From positions 1 to 24,475 of the forward strand of contig CAYPWY010000030.1 in assembly GCA_964414835.1 (NCBI GenBank): 24,475 bases of DNA. The letters are read 5' to 3'. Positions 14,981 to 22,543 of the stretch are shown here, piece after piece. The first letter of the stretch is position 1. Each line of letters starts with the position of its first letter. Under the pieces are notes generated by a model that saw only the letters and a program-made list of their open reading frames with translations, searched no databases and had not been told where the DNA came from. Source of the DNA: Eshraghiella sp964414835 (GTDB lineage: Bacteria > Bacillota > Clostridia > Lachnospirales > Lachnospiraceae). A program made the position numbers and the translations under genes.

Positions 14981-16036
14981 ATGAAAAAACAGATTAAGGG
15001 TATTATAATTCTTGTTGTTGTGCTTATAGTGCTTGTTGCAGGGAATATAATTATCAAGAAGGTGTCAAATGTAAACTCGGAAAAAAGAGAAAAAGAAAGC
15101 GAAGCGGAATCACTTGCAAATGCTATTTACGTCAACGATTTTCAAGAGCTTTCTTCAATCAGCTTTGGCGGATTTTCTTTTACATGTACTGATAACAGCT
15201 GGAGCTATGACGAGGATGGGGATTTTCCGGTTGACAGCACCATAATAAAACCGGTTGCCTCTGAATTTTCAGGGCTTACCGCATCAAGAAAAATAGAAAA
15301 CGGAGATACACTTGAAAGCTATGGACTGGAAACTCCGGCATATACTGTGGAGCTTGAAAACTCCGATGACCAGAAACAGACATTGTATATTGGCAACAGC
15401 TATAATGGGGAATATTATGTGAAAACGAGTGACAGCGATACAATATATACCTGCAGTCTGACTACGCTTGATACACTGGCTGCCGATAAGATAGAGTATT
15501 TTGCTGCTATTGACAACGTTAACTCAATATGGAGTTCCACGTACTACAGCTTCAGTATAGACGGCGGTGATGAAAGTATTTTGCTTACAAAGGACAGAAG
15601 CGTGGATGTATATTCTGAGGAGGAAACTGACGAAGCAGGTGAAAAGGTTCCTAATGTAGTGTGGGATGTGTCTCTGAATGGAGAAACCTCATATGCGGTG
15701 ACGGATACTCTGGATTTGTCAAGTGTGAGAAATGCTCTTGATTTTACATATGATTCATGTCTTGCATATAATGCCGGTGATGATGAATTGTCGGGATATG
15801 GCTTTGATGAGCCCTTATATGTTATCACTATAGGATATACCGATGAAAATGAGAAGGATTGTGAGCTTGAGCTTATAATAGGGGCTTATGATGAAGAAAG
15901 CGGAATGTACAGTGTGATGTCTAATCAGGCAAATGAAATATACGGTATAAGTTCAAGTACAATCAGTACTATTTCGGAATGCTTTGATTATGATTTCCTT
16001 GCAAGTGATGATGACTCAGAAGAATCGGAAGAGTAG
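14981..16036 (+). CDS. DUF4340 domain membrane-anchored protein
   Basis: This 351-residue protein has one N-terminal membrane helix (about 7-26) after a KKQIK start, then an extracytoplasmic beta-rich domain of the DUF4340 type with repeated halves (for example ESYGLETPAYTVEL at about residue 110 and DELSGYGFDEPLYVITI at about 265). It ends in an acidic tail (DDDSEESEE). DUF4340 proteins commonly follow GldG-type genes, and here the gap is 12 bases with GAGG ahead of ATG, so it belongs to the same operon. The role is unknown; it is probably an accessory part of the exporter on the outer face. Confidence 0.83.
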   Translation: MKKQIKGIIILVVVLIVLVAGNIIIKKVSNVNSEKREKESEAESLANAIYVNDFQELSSISFGGFSFTCTDNSWSYDEDGDFPVDSTIIKPVASEFSGLTASRKIENGDTLESYGLETPAYTVELENSDDQKQTLYIGNSYNGEYYVKTSDSDTIYTCSLTTLDTLAADKIEYFAAIDNVNSIWSSTYYSFSIDGGDESILLTKDRSVDVYSEEETDEAGEKVPNVVWDVSLNGETSYAVTDTLDLSSVRNALDFTYDSCLAYNAGDDELSGYGFDEPLYVITIGYTDENEKDCELELIIGAYDEESGMYSVMSNQANEIYGISSSTISTISECFDYDFLASDDDSEESEE

Positions 16037-16053
16037 TGCAAAAAAGTAAAAAA

Positions 16054-16085
16054 CTGTTGCAAAACAGAAATTATTGTGATATAAT
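16054..16085 (+). promoter_or_regulatory. promoter of the rimP-nusA-infB operon
   Basis: TTGCAA (16057-16062) and TATAAT (16080-16085) are 17 bases apart and TG at 16077-16078 gives an extended -10. Transcription should start near 16092. A small perfect inverted repeat, CTGTT-GCAA-AACAG (16054-16067), covers the -35 and may be an operator or chance. Confidence 0.85.
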
Positions 16086-16110
16086 CTAAAAATCAAATGA
16101 TGATTTAACT

Positions 16111-16139
16111 AGAGTGAGCTTTTCGGAGCTCACTCTTTT
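16111..16139 (+). terminator. leader hairpin before rimP, possible attenuator
   Basis: AGAGTGAGCT (16111-16120) and AGCTCACTCT (16127-16136) form a perfect 10-bp stem with a six-base loop, followed by TTTG. It lies between the operon promoter and rimP, so full termination would silence the operon. The short U-tract suggests a weak, conditional terminator; NusA-dependent feedback on the nusA operon leader has been described in Bacillus, and this would fit. Confidence 0.6.
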
Positions 16140-16175
16140 GTATGAATGGCGTAGCCGGTGAAAGGAAGTGACAAT

Positions 16176-16643
16176 GTGGCAAAGCGTGATGATTATGAGG
16201 CAAAAGCGACAGAGCTTATTACGCCTATAATTGAAAGCAACAACTACGAACTGGTTGATGTTGAGTATGTGAAAGAGGGGCAGAGCAATTACCTTCGTGC
16301 ATACATTGATAAGCCGGGAGGAATTACTGTTGAGGATTGTGAAATTGTAAGCCGTGCCTTCAGCGACAAGTTGGATGAAGTGGATTTCATTTCTGAGTCT
16401 TATATATTGGAAGTAAGCTCTCCGGGACTCGGAAGACCGTTTCGTAAGGATAAGGACTATGAGAGAAATATAGGCGAGGAAGTTGAATTTAAACTGTTTA
16501 AGCCTGTTGACCACAAGAAGGATTTTGTGGGGTTGTTAACTGCCTTTGATAAGGATACGGTTACCATTCAGTTTGAGGACGGCAGCCAAAATGTTTTTGA
16601 ACGGCGAAATATTGCCATCATAAGACAAACAGTATATTGGTAG
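16176..16643 (+). CDS. rimP: ribosome maturation factor RimP
   Basis: RimP assists assembly of the 30S subunit. The 155-residue protein has the N-terminal alpha/beta domain (YELVDVEYVKEG; RAYIDKPGGITVEDCEIVSR) and the diagnostic LEVSSPGLGRPF, followed by the C-terminal Sm-like domain (FVGLLTAFDKDTVTIQFEDG). I choose GTG 16176 (MAKRDDY) since AGGAAG (16163-16168) is at a suitable distance and the length matches the family; an in-frame GTG at 16158 overlaps the Shine-Dalgarno. It is the first gene of the nusA operon, its usual place in Firmicutes. Confidence 0.94.
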   Translation: MAKRDDYEAKATELITPIIESNNYELVDVEYVKEGQSNYLRAYIDKPGGITVEDCEIVSRAFSDKLDEVDFISESYILEVSSPGLGRPFRKDKDYERNIGEEVEFKLFKPVDHKKDFVGLLTAFDKDTVTIQFEDGSQNVFERRNIAIIRQTVYW

Positions 16644-16685
16644 AAAGATGATTTTAAAATAATATTTAGGAGGATAAAGGAAAAA

Positions 16686-17810
16686 ATGAACAGTGAATTA
16701 ATAGAGGCACTTGATGCTTTGGAAAAGGAGAAAAAAATCAGCAAGGAAACCTTAATAGAGGCTATTGAAAACTCACTTCTCACAGCCTGCAAGAACCATT
16801 TTGGAAAATCGGATAATTTTACGGTAAAGGTTGACCCGCAGACCGGTGATTTTTCGGTTATTGCCGCCAAGGAAGTTGTTGAAGAAGCAGAAGACGATGT
16901 GACACAGATTAGTCTTGCAGATGCCAAAATGATTAATTCAAAATATGACATAGGTGATACTGTTAATGTGGATGTAAAGTCTGTGGAACTGGGAAGAATT
17001 GCAATTCAGGTTGCCAAGAACGTTATTCTGCAGAAAATCCGCGAGGAAGAGCGCAAGGTTCTCTATGACGATTATTACAGTAAAGAGAAAGATATAATTA
17101 CAGGTGTGGTTCAGCGTTATGCAGGACGAAATCTTATTATCAATCTTGGAAGAGCCGATGCTATTCTCAATGAAAACGAGATGGTAAAAGGCGAGCATTA
17201 CAGACCTAATGACAGAATCAAGGTTTATATTGTGGAAGTAAAGGATGACAGAAAAGGACCTAGAATACTTGTTTCAAGAACACATCCTGAGCTTGTAAAG
17301 AGACTTTTTGAGGCTGAGGTTACAGAGGTAAGAGACGGAACGGTAGAGATTAAGAATGTGGCAAGAGAAGCCGGCTCAAGAACAAAGATGTCTGTTTGGT
17401 CAAATGACCCTAATGTAGACCCGGTAGGAGCATGTGTAGGTGTCAACGGAGCAAGAGTCAATGCAGTAGTTGATGAGCTTAACGGTGAGAAAATAGACAT
17501 TATTAACTGGAGTGAAAATCCTGCCAATCTCATAGAAAATTCTCTCAGTCCTGCTAAGGTCGTATCGGTAGTTGCTGATGATGATGAGAAAACAGCCCAG
17601 GTAATCGTACCTGACTATCAGCTTTCTCTTGCAATAGGACGAGAGGGACAAAACGCAAGACTTGCTGCAAAGCTTACAGGCTTTAAAATTGACATTAAGA
17701 GCGAGTCTCAGGCAAAAGAGCTTGGCCTTCTTGATTTTTATTATTCAGACGAAGAGTATGAAGACGAATATGAAGATGGTTACTCTGACGAGTATCAGGA
17801 TGAGCAGTAA
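16686..17810 (+). CDS. nusA: transcription termination/antitermination factor NusA
   Basis: NusA binds RNA polymerase and modulates pausing, hairpin termination and antitermination. The 374-residue protein has the N-terminal polymerase-binding domain (1-125), an S1 domain (about 134-198), and two KH domains (about 225-285 with GVNG 252-255, and 300-345 with GREG 318-321). DPVGACVGVNGARV is diagnostic. It lacks the C-terminal acidic repeat domains of enterobacterial NusA, as is normal in Firmicutes, but ends in a short run of acidic and tyrosine residues (EEYEDEYEDGY). AGGAGG at 16668-16673 is 12 bases from ATG; a second AAAGG lies closer. Confidence 0.97.
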   Translation: MNSELIEALDALEKEKKISKETLIEAIENSLLTACKNHFGKSDNFTVKVDPQTGDFSVIAAKEVVEEAEDDVTQISLADAKMINSKYDIGDTVNVDVKSVELGRIAIQVAKNVILQKIREEERKVLYDDYYSKEKDIITGVVQRYAGRNLIINLGRADAILNENEMVKGEHYRPNDRIKVYIVEVKDDRKGPRILVSRTHPELVKRLFEAEVTEVRDGTVEIKNVAREAGSRTKMSVWSNDPNVDPVGACVGVNGARVNAVVDELNGEKIDIINWSENPANLIENSLSPAKVVSVVADDDEKTAQVIVPDYQLSLAIGREGQNARLAAKLTGFKIDIKSESQAKELGLLDFYYSDEEYEDEYEDGYSDEYQDEQ

Positions 17811-17827
17811 GAACGCAGGGAATACTT

Positions 17828-18106
17828 ATGGCAGTTAACAAAAAAATACCGCAGAGACAATGTGTCGGATGCTGTGAAAACAAAGACAAAAAATCAATGC
17901 TGCGTGTCATAAAGACTAGCGATGATGTAATTCTTTTAGATGATACAGGCAAAAAAAACGGACGCGGTGCATATATCTGTAAGACAGCCGAATGTCTTGA
18001 CAAGGCGATTAAGAATAAGGGACTGGAACGGTCCTTGAAGATTAAGATACCTAAGGACGTATATGACCAGCTTCAAAAGGAGATGGAACAGTATGAAGCA
18101 GGATAG
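17828..18106 (+). CDS. rnpM: YlxR/RnpM family RNA-binding protein
   Basis: The 92-residue DUF448 protein has the family's N-terminal RQCVGC motif (residues 10-15) and GRGAYIC (about 45-51). The Bacillus homologue YlxR has been renamed RnpM because it binds and modulates RNase P. It sits in its conserved place between nusA and the L7Ae-like gene. AGGGA lies upstream of ATG. The 3' end overlaps the next gene by 14 bases, indicating coupling. Confidence 0.92.
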   Translation: MAVNKKIPQRQCVGCCENKDKKSMLRVIKTSDDVILLDDTGKKNGRGAYICKTAECLDKAIKNKGLERSLKIKIPKDVYDQLQKEMEQYEAG

Positions 18107-18398
18107 CGTTCTTTCTATGCTTGGGCTTGCCAAACGCAGTAATAATATTGTTAGTGGTGAATTTGCAACGGAGAAAGCGATTAAGACAGGAAAGGCATTC
18201 TTGGTCATAATTGCTGCCGATGCTTCTGAGAATACCAAAAAGAAATTCAGAGATAAGTGTGCTTTTTATGAAGTGCCAATAGCAGTGTATTCAGATAAAG
18301 AAAATCTCGGACATTGTCTCGGATATGAGCTTCGTACATCAGCTGCAGTTACGGACGAAGGTTTTGCAAAGTCACTTATGAAAAAATTAGATTTATAG
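18093..18398 (+). CDS. ylxQ: L7Ae/L30e/S12e-family ribosome-associated protein YlxQ
   Basis: This 101-residue protein has the fold of L7Ae kink-turn binders; the MLGLAKRSNNIVSGEFATEK start (residues 9 onward) is typical of YlxQ. Such proteins bind RNA kink-turns. I set the start at ATG 18093 (MKQDSVLSMLG), with AAAGGAGA about ten bases upstream inside ylxR, rather than an in-frame ATG at 18063. The stop is followed at once by a perfect 18-bp palindrome. Confidence 0.92.
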   Translation: MKQDSVLSMLGLAKRSNNIVSGEFATEKAIKTGKAFLVIIAADASENTKKKFRDKCAFYEVPIAVYSDKENLGHCLGYELRTSAAVTDEGFAKSLMKKLDL

Positions 18399-18416
18399 AT
18401 TCCGCAGCTGCGGAAT
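18399..18416 (+). repeat. perfect 18-bp palindrome between ylxQ and infB
   Basis: ATTCCGCAG / CTGCGGAAT forms a gap-free palindrome starting on the base after the ylxQ stop codon. As RNA it would fold into a GC-rich hairpin with a four-base loop. No T-tract follows, so it is not an intrinsic terminator. It may protect or mark an RNA processing site, or be a protein-binding site on DNA. Confidence 0.85.
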
Positions 18417-18433
18417 GTGAATCCTTTAATATC

Positions 18434-18457
18434 AAGGAGGTTAGTTTTAACTAAATG
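18434..18457 (+). promoter_or_regulatory. infB ribosome binding site with inverted repeat before the start
   Basis: AAGGAGG (18434-18440) is 14 bases from ATG (18455). Those 14 bases are exactly TTAGTT-TT-AACTAA (18441-18454), an inverted repeat filling the whole spacer. No nearer start codon is in frame. Confidence 0.65.
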
Positions 18458-21196
18458 AGAGTTTATGAATTATCAAAAGAAATAAATGTATCTAATAAGG
18501 AGCTGGTGGAGTTCTTGTCCGGGGTAAACAGTGACATAAAGACTCACTCAAGTTCTGTTTCCGATGCCGATGCTGACAAAGCAAGAAAGCATTTTTTAAA
18601 AACGGAAACTAAGAACGAGACGGTACCGGAGGTTAAGAAGAAGGAAGCTCCAAAGAAAACACAGCCGGTAAAAAGCGAGCCTGCCAAGACTGAACAGCCT
18701 AAGACCGAACAGCCTAAGGCAGAAGCACCTAAGAAAAAAATCTTCTCATCTTATAATCCTCAAAACAGTGGACGCAAAGAGGTAAGAGAACAGAGAAGAC
18801 CGGGTGACAGAAGACCTGACAGACCGGGTGACAGAAAGCCGGGAGAACGCCCAAGTGACAGGGTAAGACCGTCAGAGAGAATCAGACCCCGTGATAATGC
18901 CAAGCCGGGAGAGCGCCCAAGTGACAGGGTAAGACCTGACGGAAAACCTGAGGTGAGAAAAACGGAAGGCGGCAGACCGGACAACAGGCCGGACAACAGA
19001 AAATTTGATAATCGCAGGACGGAAGGCAGACCCATGGACAGCCGCAGACCGGAAGGAAGACCGGAAGGGAGAAAAACTGAAGGCAGACCGGACAACAGAA
19101 GACCGGAAGGCCGCAGACCGGAAGGAAGACCGGAAGGCAGGAAAAACGATAATAGAAATGATGCCAGAGGTCAGCGCGGCGGTGAAAGAAATTTTGGGGG
19201 AGACAGCAGGCGTCCCGGGAGCAACGATAGGAGCAGCTTTCGCAAAGATGACAGAAACAGCAGCTTTGATGGCGGCGAAGTTATTAAGGACAGAGAGGCG
19301 AAGGAGCAGAGAAACCGTGACAGAGAAAATCGTAAGAGGGACAACAACAGTTACGATAAGACGGAGAAGCTTGAAAACACCAAAGCGTTAGAGAAGAATC
19401 TTAATAAAGCCAAACAGCAGCATAAGAAACAGGAAGAGGAGACAATCAGGACCCTTGTACTTCCTGACACAATTATAATCAAGGAGCTTGCCGATATGAT
19501 GAAGGTGGCGCCGGCAGCGCTTGTTAAAAAGCTTTTCCTGAACGGAACGGTTGTCACAATAAACCAGGAAATTGATTTTGACATGGCTGAGGAGATTGCA
19601 CTTGAGTTCAACTGTATCTGTGAGCATGAGGTAAAGGTTGATGTTATAGAGGAACTTCTTAAAGAAGATGAAGAAGACCTGGAAACACTTGTTTCGCGCC
19701 CGCCGGTAGTATGTGTTATGGGGCATGTAGACCATGGTAAAACATCTCTTCTTGATGCCATACGTTCAACCAATGTAACTGCCAAAGAAGCCGGCGGAAT
19801 TACCCAGCATATAGGAGCATATACTGTGGAGGCACACGGACAGCAGATTACTTTCCTTGACACGCCGGGACATGAAGCGTTTACTGCTATGAGAATGCGT
19901 GGCGCCAAGTCAACAGATATAGCAATTCTTGTAGTTGCTGCCGATGACGGAGTAATGCCTCAGACAATAGAAGCTATCAATCATGCCAAGGCAGCGGGTA
20001 TCGAAATCGTTGTGGCTATCAACAAGATTGATAAACCAAGTGCCAATATAGAAAGAGTTAAACAGGAGCTTGTAGAATATGAGCTTATTGCAGAAGATTG
20101 GGGAGGTTCAACCATTTTCTGTCCTGTGTCGGCTCATACCGGTGAGGGTATTGACAACCTTCTTGATATGCTTCTTCTTACGGCAGAGATGCTGGAGCTC
20201 AAAGCAAATCCGAACAGGAGAGCCAGAGGTCTTGTCATAGAAGGCAGACTTGATAAAGGCAAAGGACCTGTCTCAACAATGCTTGTACAAAAAGGTACAC
20301 TTCATGTTGGAGACAATATTGCCGTTGGCTCATGTCACGGTAAAATCAGGGCGATGGTTGATGACAAGGGAAGAAGAATACAGCAGGCAGGACCTTCAAT
20401 ACCTGTTGAGATACTGGGACTTAACGATGTTCCTAATGCAGGAGATGTGTTTGTATCACCTGAGACTGAAAAGGAGGCAAGAAGCTTTGCAGAAACCTTC
20501 ATCAGAGAGGGCAGAGTTAAACTGCTTGATGAGACCAAGTCTAAGATGTCACTTGATGATTTGTTCTCCCAGATTCAGGCAGGTAATCTTAAGGAACTCC
20601 ATATTATTGTCAAGGCTGATGTACAAGGTTCTGTTGAGGCTGTTAAGCAGAGTCTCATTAAGCTTTCCAATGATGAAGTTGTAGTCAAGGTTATCCATGC
20701 GGGAGTAGGTGCCATAAATGAATCGGATGTTATTCTTGCATCTGCTTCTAACGCAATTATAATAGGATTTAATGTCCGTCCGGATAATCAGGCAAGAATT
20801 GTGGCAGAGTCTGAGAATGTAGATTTGAGACTTTACAGAGTAATCTATCAGGCCATAGAAGATGTTGAAGCAGCCATGAAGGGTATGCTTGACCCTAAAT
20901 TCGAGGAAAAGATTATCGGACACGCAGAAGTCCGCCAGACATACAAGGCATCGGGCATCGGAACTATTGCAGGTGCATATGTGCTTGACGGAATGATTAC
21001 AAGAAACAGTTCAATCAGGCTTATGCGCGGAGACGATATGATTTACGACGGACCTTTGGCTTCACTTAAGAGATTTAAAGATGATGCAAAAGAGGTTAAG
21101 GAAGGTTACGAGTGTGGATGTGTCCTTGATAAGTTTAATGACATTACAGAGGGCGATATACTTGAAGCCTATATTATGGTTGAAATTCCGCGTTAG
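18455..21196 (+). CDS. infB: translation initiation factor IF-2
   Basis: IF2 is the GTPase that brings initiator fMet-tRNA to the 30S subunit and promotes subunit joining. The 913-residue protein begins with an IF2 N-terminal helix domain (MRVYELSKEINVSNKELVEF), continues through a long low-complexity linker, then a second IF2_N domain (about 330-385). The G domain has GHVDHGKT (423-430), DTPGH (469-473) and NKID (523-526). Domains II, III and the fMet-tRNA-binding C-terminal domain (YKASGIGTIAGAYVLDG) follow. The linker at about 104-308 is extremely rich in R, P, G, D, E and N, with PEGR and RPSDR repeats, and is probably disordered. The start layout is unusual (see the ribosome-site entry). 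rbfA follows after 11 bases. Confidence 0.97.
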   Translation: MRVYELSKEINVSNKELVEFLSGVNSDIKTHSSSVSDADADKARKHFLKTETKNETVPEVKKKEAPKKTQPVKSEPAKTEQPKTEQPKAEAPKKKIFSSYNPQNSGRKEVREQRRPGDRRPDRPGDRKPGERPSDRVRPSERIRPRDNAKPGERPSDRVRPDGKPEVRKTEGGRPDNRPDNRKFDNRRTEGRPMDSRRPEGRPEGRKTEGRPDNRRPEGRRPEGRPEGRKNDNRNDARGQRGGERNFGGDSRRPGSNDRSSFRKDDRNSSFDGGEVIKDREAKEQRNRDRENRKRDNNSYDKTEKLENTKALEKNLNKAKQQHKKQEEETIRTLVLPDTIIIKELADMMKVAPAALVKKLFLNGTVVTINQEIDFDMAEEIALEFNCICEHEVKVDVIEELLKEDEEDLETLVSRPPVVCVMGHVDHGKTSLLDAIRSTNVTAKEAGGITQHIGAYTVEAHGQQITFLDTPGHEAFTAMRMRGAKSTDIAILVVAADDGVMPQTIEAINHAKAAGIEIVVAINKIDKPSANIERVKQELVEYELIAEDWGGSTIFCPVSAHTGEGIDNLLDMLLLTAEMLELKANPNRRARGLVIEGRLDKGKGPVSTMLVQKGTLHVGDNIAVGSCHGKIRAMVDDKGRRIQQAGPSIPVEILGLNDVPNAGDVFVSPETEKEARSFAETFIREGRVKLLDETKSKMSLDDLFSQIQAGNLKELHIIVKADVQGSVEAVKQSLIKLSNDEVVVKVIHAGVGAINESDVILASASNAIIIGFNVRPDNQARIVAESENVDLRLYRVIYQAIEDVEAAMKGMLDPKFEEKIIGHAEVRQTYKASGIGTIAGAYVLDGMITRNSSIRLMRGDDMIYDGPLASLKRFKDDAKEVKEGYECGCVLDKFNDITEGDILEAYIMVEIPR
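18836..19140 (+). repeat. degenerate direct repeats coding the R/P/G/D linker of IF2
   Basis: A stretch beginning AAGCCGGGAGA occurs at 18836 and again at 18902, exactly 66 bases apart and nearly identical over about 35 bases. Between 18975 and 19140 many copies of GACCGGAAGG and GACCGGACAACAG encode RPEGR and RPDNR. All spacings keep the frame. Expansion by slippage or unequal recombination is likely. Confidence 0.85.
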
Positions 21197-21207
21197 GAGG
21201 TTATTCA

Positions 21208-21579
21208 ATGCGTAAAAACAGCATTAAATTAACTAGAATTAACAATGAAGTCATGCGCGAATTAAGCAATATAATTCGTGCGGAAATAAAAGACCCGAGA
21301 ATTAATCCGATGACCTCTGTGGTTGCCACAGAGGTATCACCGGACCTTAAAATATGCAAGGCATATGTAAGCGTACTTGGTGATGAACAGTCCCAGAAAG
21401 ACACAATCAAGGGACTGAAAAGTGCTGAAGGATATATAAGAAGCCTTCTTGCAAAAAGTGTAAACCTGCGTAATACGCCAGAGATTATTTTTGTGCTTGA
21501 CCAATCCATTGAATATGGCGTCAATATGTCAAAGCTTATTGATGAGGTTAATGGAAATAATAGCAATAAGGAGGAGTAG
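21208..21579 (+). CDS. rbfA: ribosome-binding factor A
   Basis: RbfA binds the 30S subunit and helps mature the 5' end of 16S rRNA. The 123-residue protein has the type II KH fold of the family: RINNEVMRELSNIIRAEIKDPRI (residues 10 onward), the VSPDLKICKAYVSVLG strand segment and the C-terminal LDQSIEYGVNMSKLIDEV. GGAGG precedes ATG by about seven bases. The stop codon directly abuts the start of the next gene. Confidence 0.95.
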   Translation: MRKNSIKLTRINNEVMRELSNIIRAEIKDPRINPMTSVVATEVSPDLKICKAYVSVLGDEQSQKDTIKGLKSAEGYIRSLLAKSVNLRNTPEIIFVLDQSIEYGVNMSKLIDEVNGNNSNKEE

Positions 21580-22530
21580 ATGTTTTCCATTGAAGATGAA
21601 CTTAAAGGTGCAAAAACAGTTGGAATAACAGGGCACATAAGACCTGATGGAGATTGTGCGGGTTCCACATTGGGACTGTATAATTACATCAGGGAAAATA
21701 TGCCTGATATTGATGTGGATATATATCTGGAGCCCATAGAAGCTCACTTCAATTTTCTGGCAGGGGTGGAAAGTATCAGAAACAGGGCAGACCGTGATGT
21801 TAAGTATGATGTTTTTGTGGTGCTTGACTGTGGAGATACTCAGCGTGTGGCAGATTTTACCCGTGAATATATAGACAATGCGGTTAAAACCATTTGTATA
21901 GACCACCATGTAACAGTAACTTATTTTGCCACTGTCAATCATATCCGTTCCGATATAAGCTCTGCCAGTGAGGTGCTTTTTGAACTGCTGGACAGGGATA
22001 AAATATCCCGCAATGTGGCGGAATGTCTGTATACCGGAATGGTACATGATACAGGAGTGTTTAAATATCAGTCAACTACATGCCACACAATGGAAATTGC
22101 AGGCTTTTTGATGGGTAAAGGAATTGACTTTACTAGTATCATTGATGATACATTTTTTAGGAAAACATATACTCAGAACCTTCTTTTAGGAAGGGCTTTG
22201 TTGGATTCCCACAGGCTTCTTGACGGAAAAATCATATATTCTTTTATGACGGCGGACACACTCAAAGAGTACGGTGTTGCAGGAAGAGATACAGGCGGGA
22301 TTATAGACCAGCTTCGGTTTACAGAAGGCGTGGAGGTGGCTGTATTTATGTATGAGCTTCCGGATAAAAAAATAAAGACAAGCCTTCGTTCTGTCCATAA
22401 TATCGATGTGAACCATATTGCCAATGAATTTGGCGGCGGCGGACATATAAGGGCAGCAGGGTTTACCACAGGACTTAAATCGGAAGAAATCATCGAAAAG
22501 CTTGAAGAGCTTGTAAAACAACAGCTTTGA
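21580..22530 (+). CDS. nrnA: DHH/DHHA1 phosphoesterase, NrnA-type nanoRNase/pAp phosphatase
   Basis: NrnA degrades very short RNAs and dephosphorylates pAp, replacing Orn and CysQ in Firmicutes. The 316-residue protein has the metal-binding motifs GHIRPDGDCAGS (18-29: H19, D23, D25), D83 in VVLDCGDTQ, the name-giving DHH (108-110) and D157 in HDTG. The DHHA1 domain ends with GGGGHIRAAG (285-294), which binds substrate phosphate. It begins on the base after the rbfA stop with GGAGG just upstream. The place between rbfA and truB is conserved in Firmicutes. Confidence 0.94.
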   Translation: MFSIEDELKGAKTVGITGHIRPDGDCAGSTLGLYNYIRENMPDIDVDIYLEPIEAHFNFLAGVESIRNRADRDVKYDVFVVLDCGDTQRVADFTREYIDNAVKTICIDHHVTVTYFATVNHIRSDISSASEVLFELLDRDKISRNVAECLYTGMVHDTGVFKYQSTTCHTMEIAGFLMGKGIDFTSIIDDTFFRKTYTQNLLLGRALLDSHRLLDGKIIYSFMTADTLKEYGVAGRDTGGIIDQLRFTEGVEVAVFMYELPDKKIKTSLRSVHNIDVNHIANEFGGGGHIRAAGFTTGLKSEEIIEKLEELVKQQL

Positions 22531-22543
22531 TGACAGGTGATGT

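Noticed and set aside
16651..16660. ATTTTAAAAT palindrome between rimP and nusA
   Set aside because: Short and purely AT; expected by chance in AT-rich spacers.
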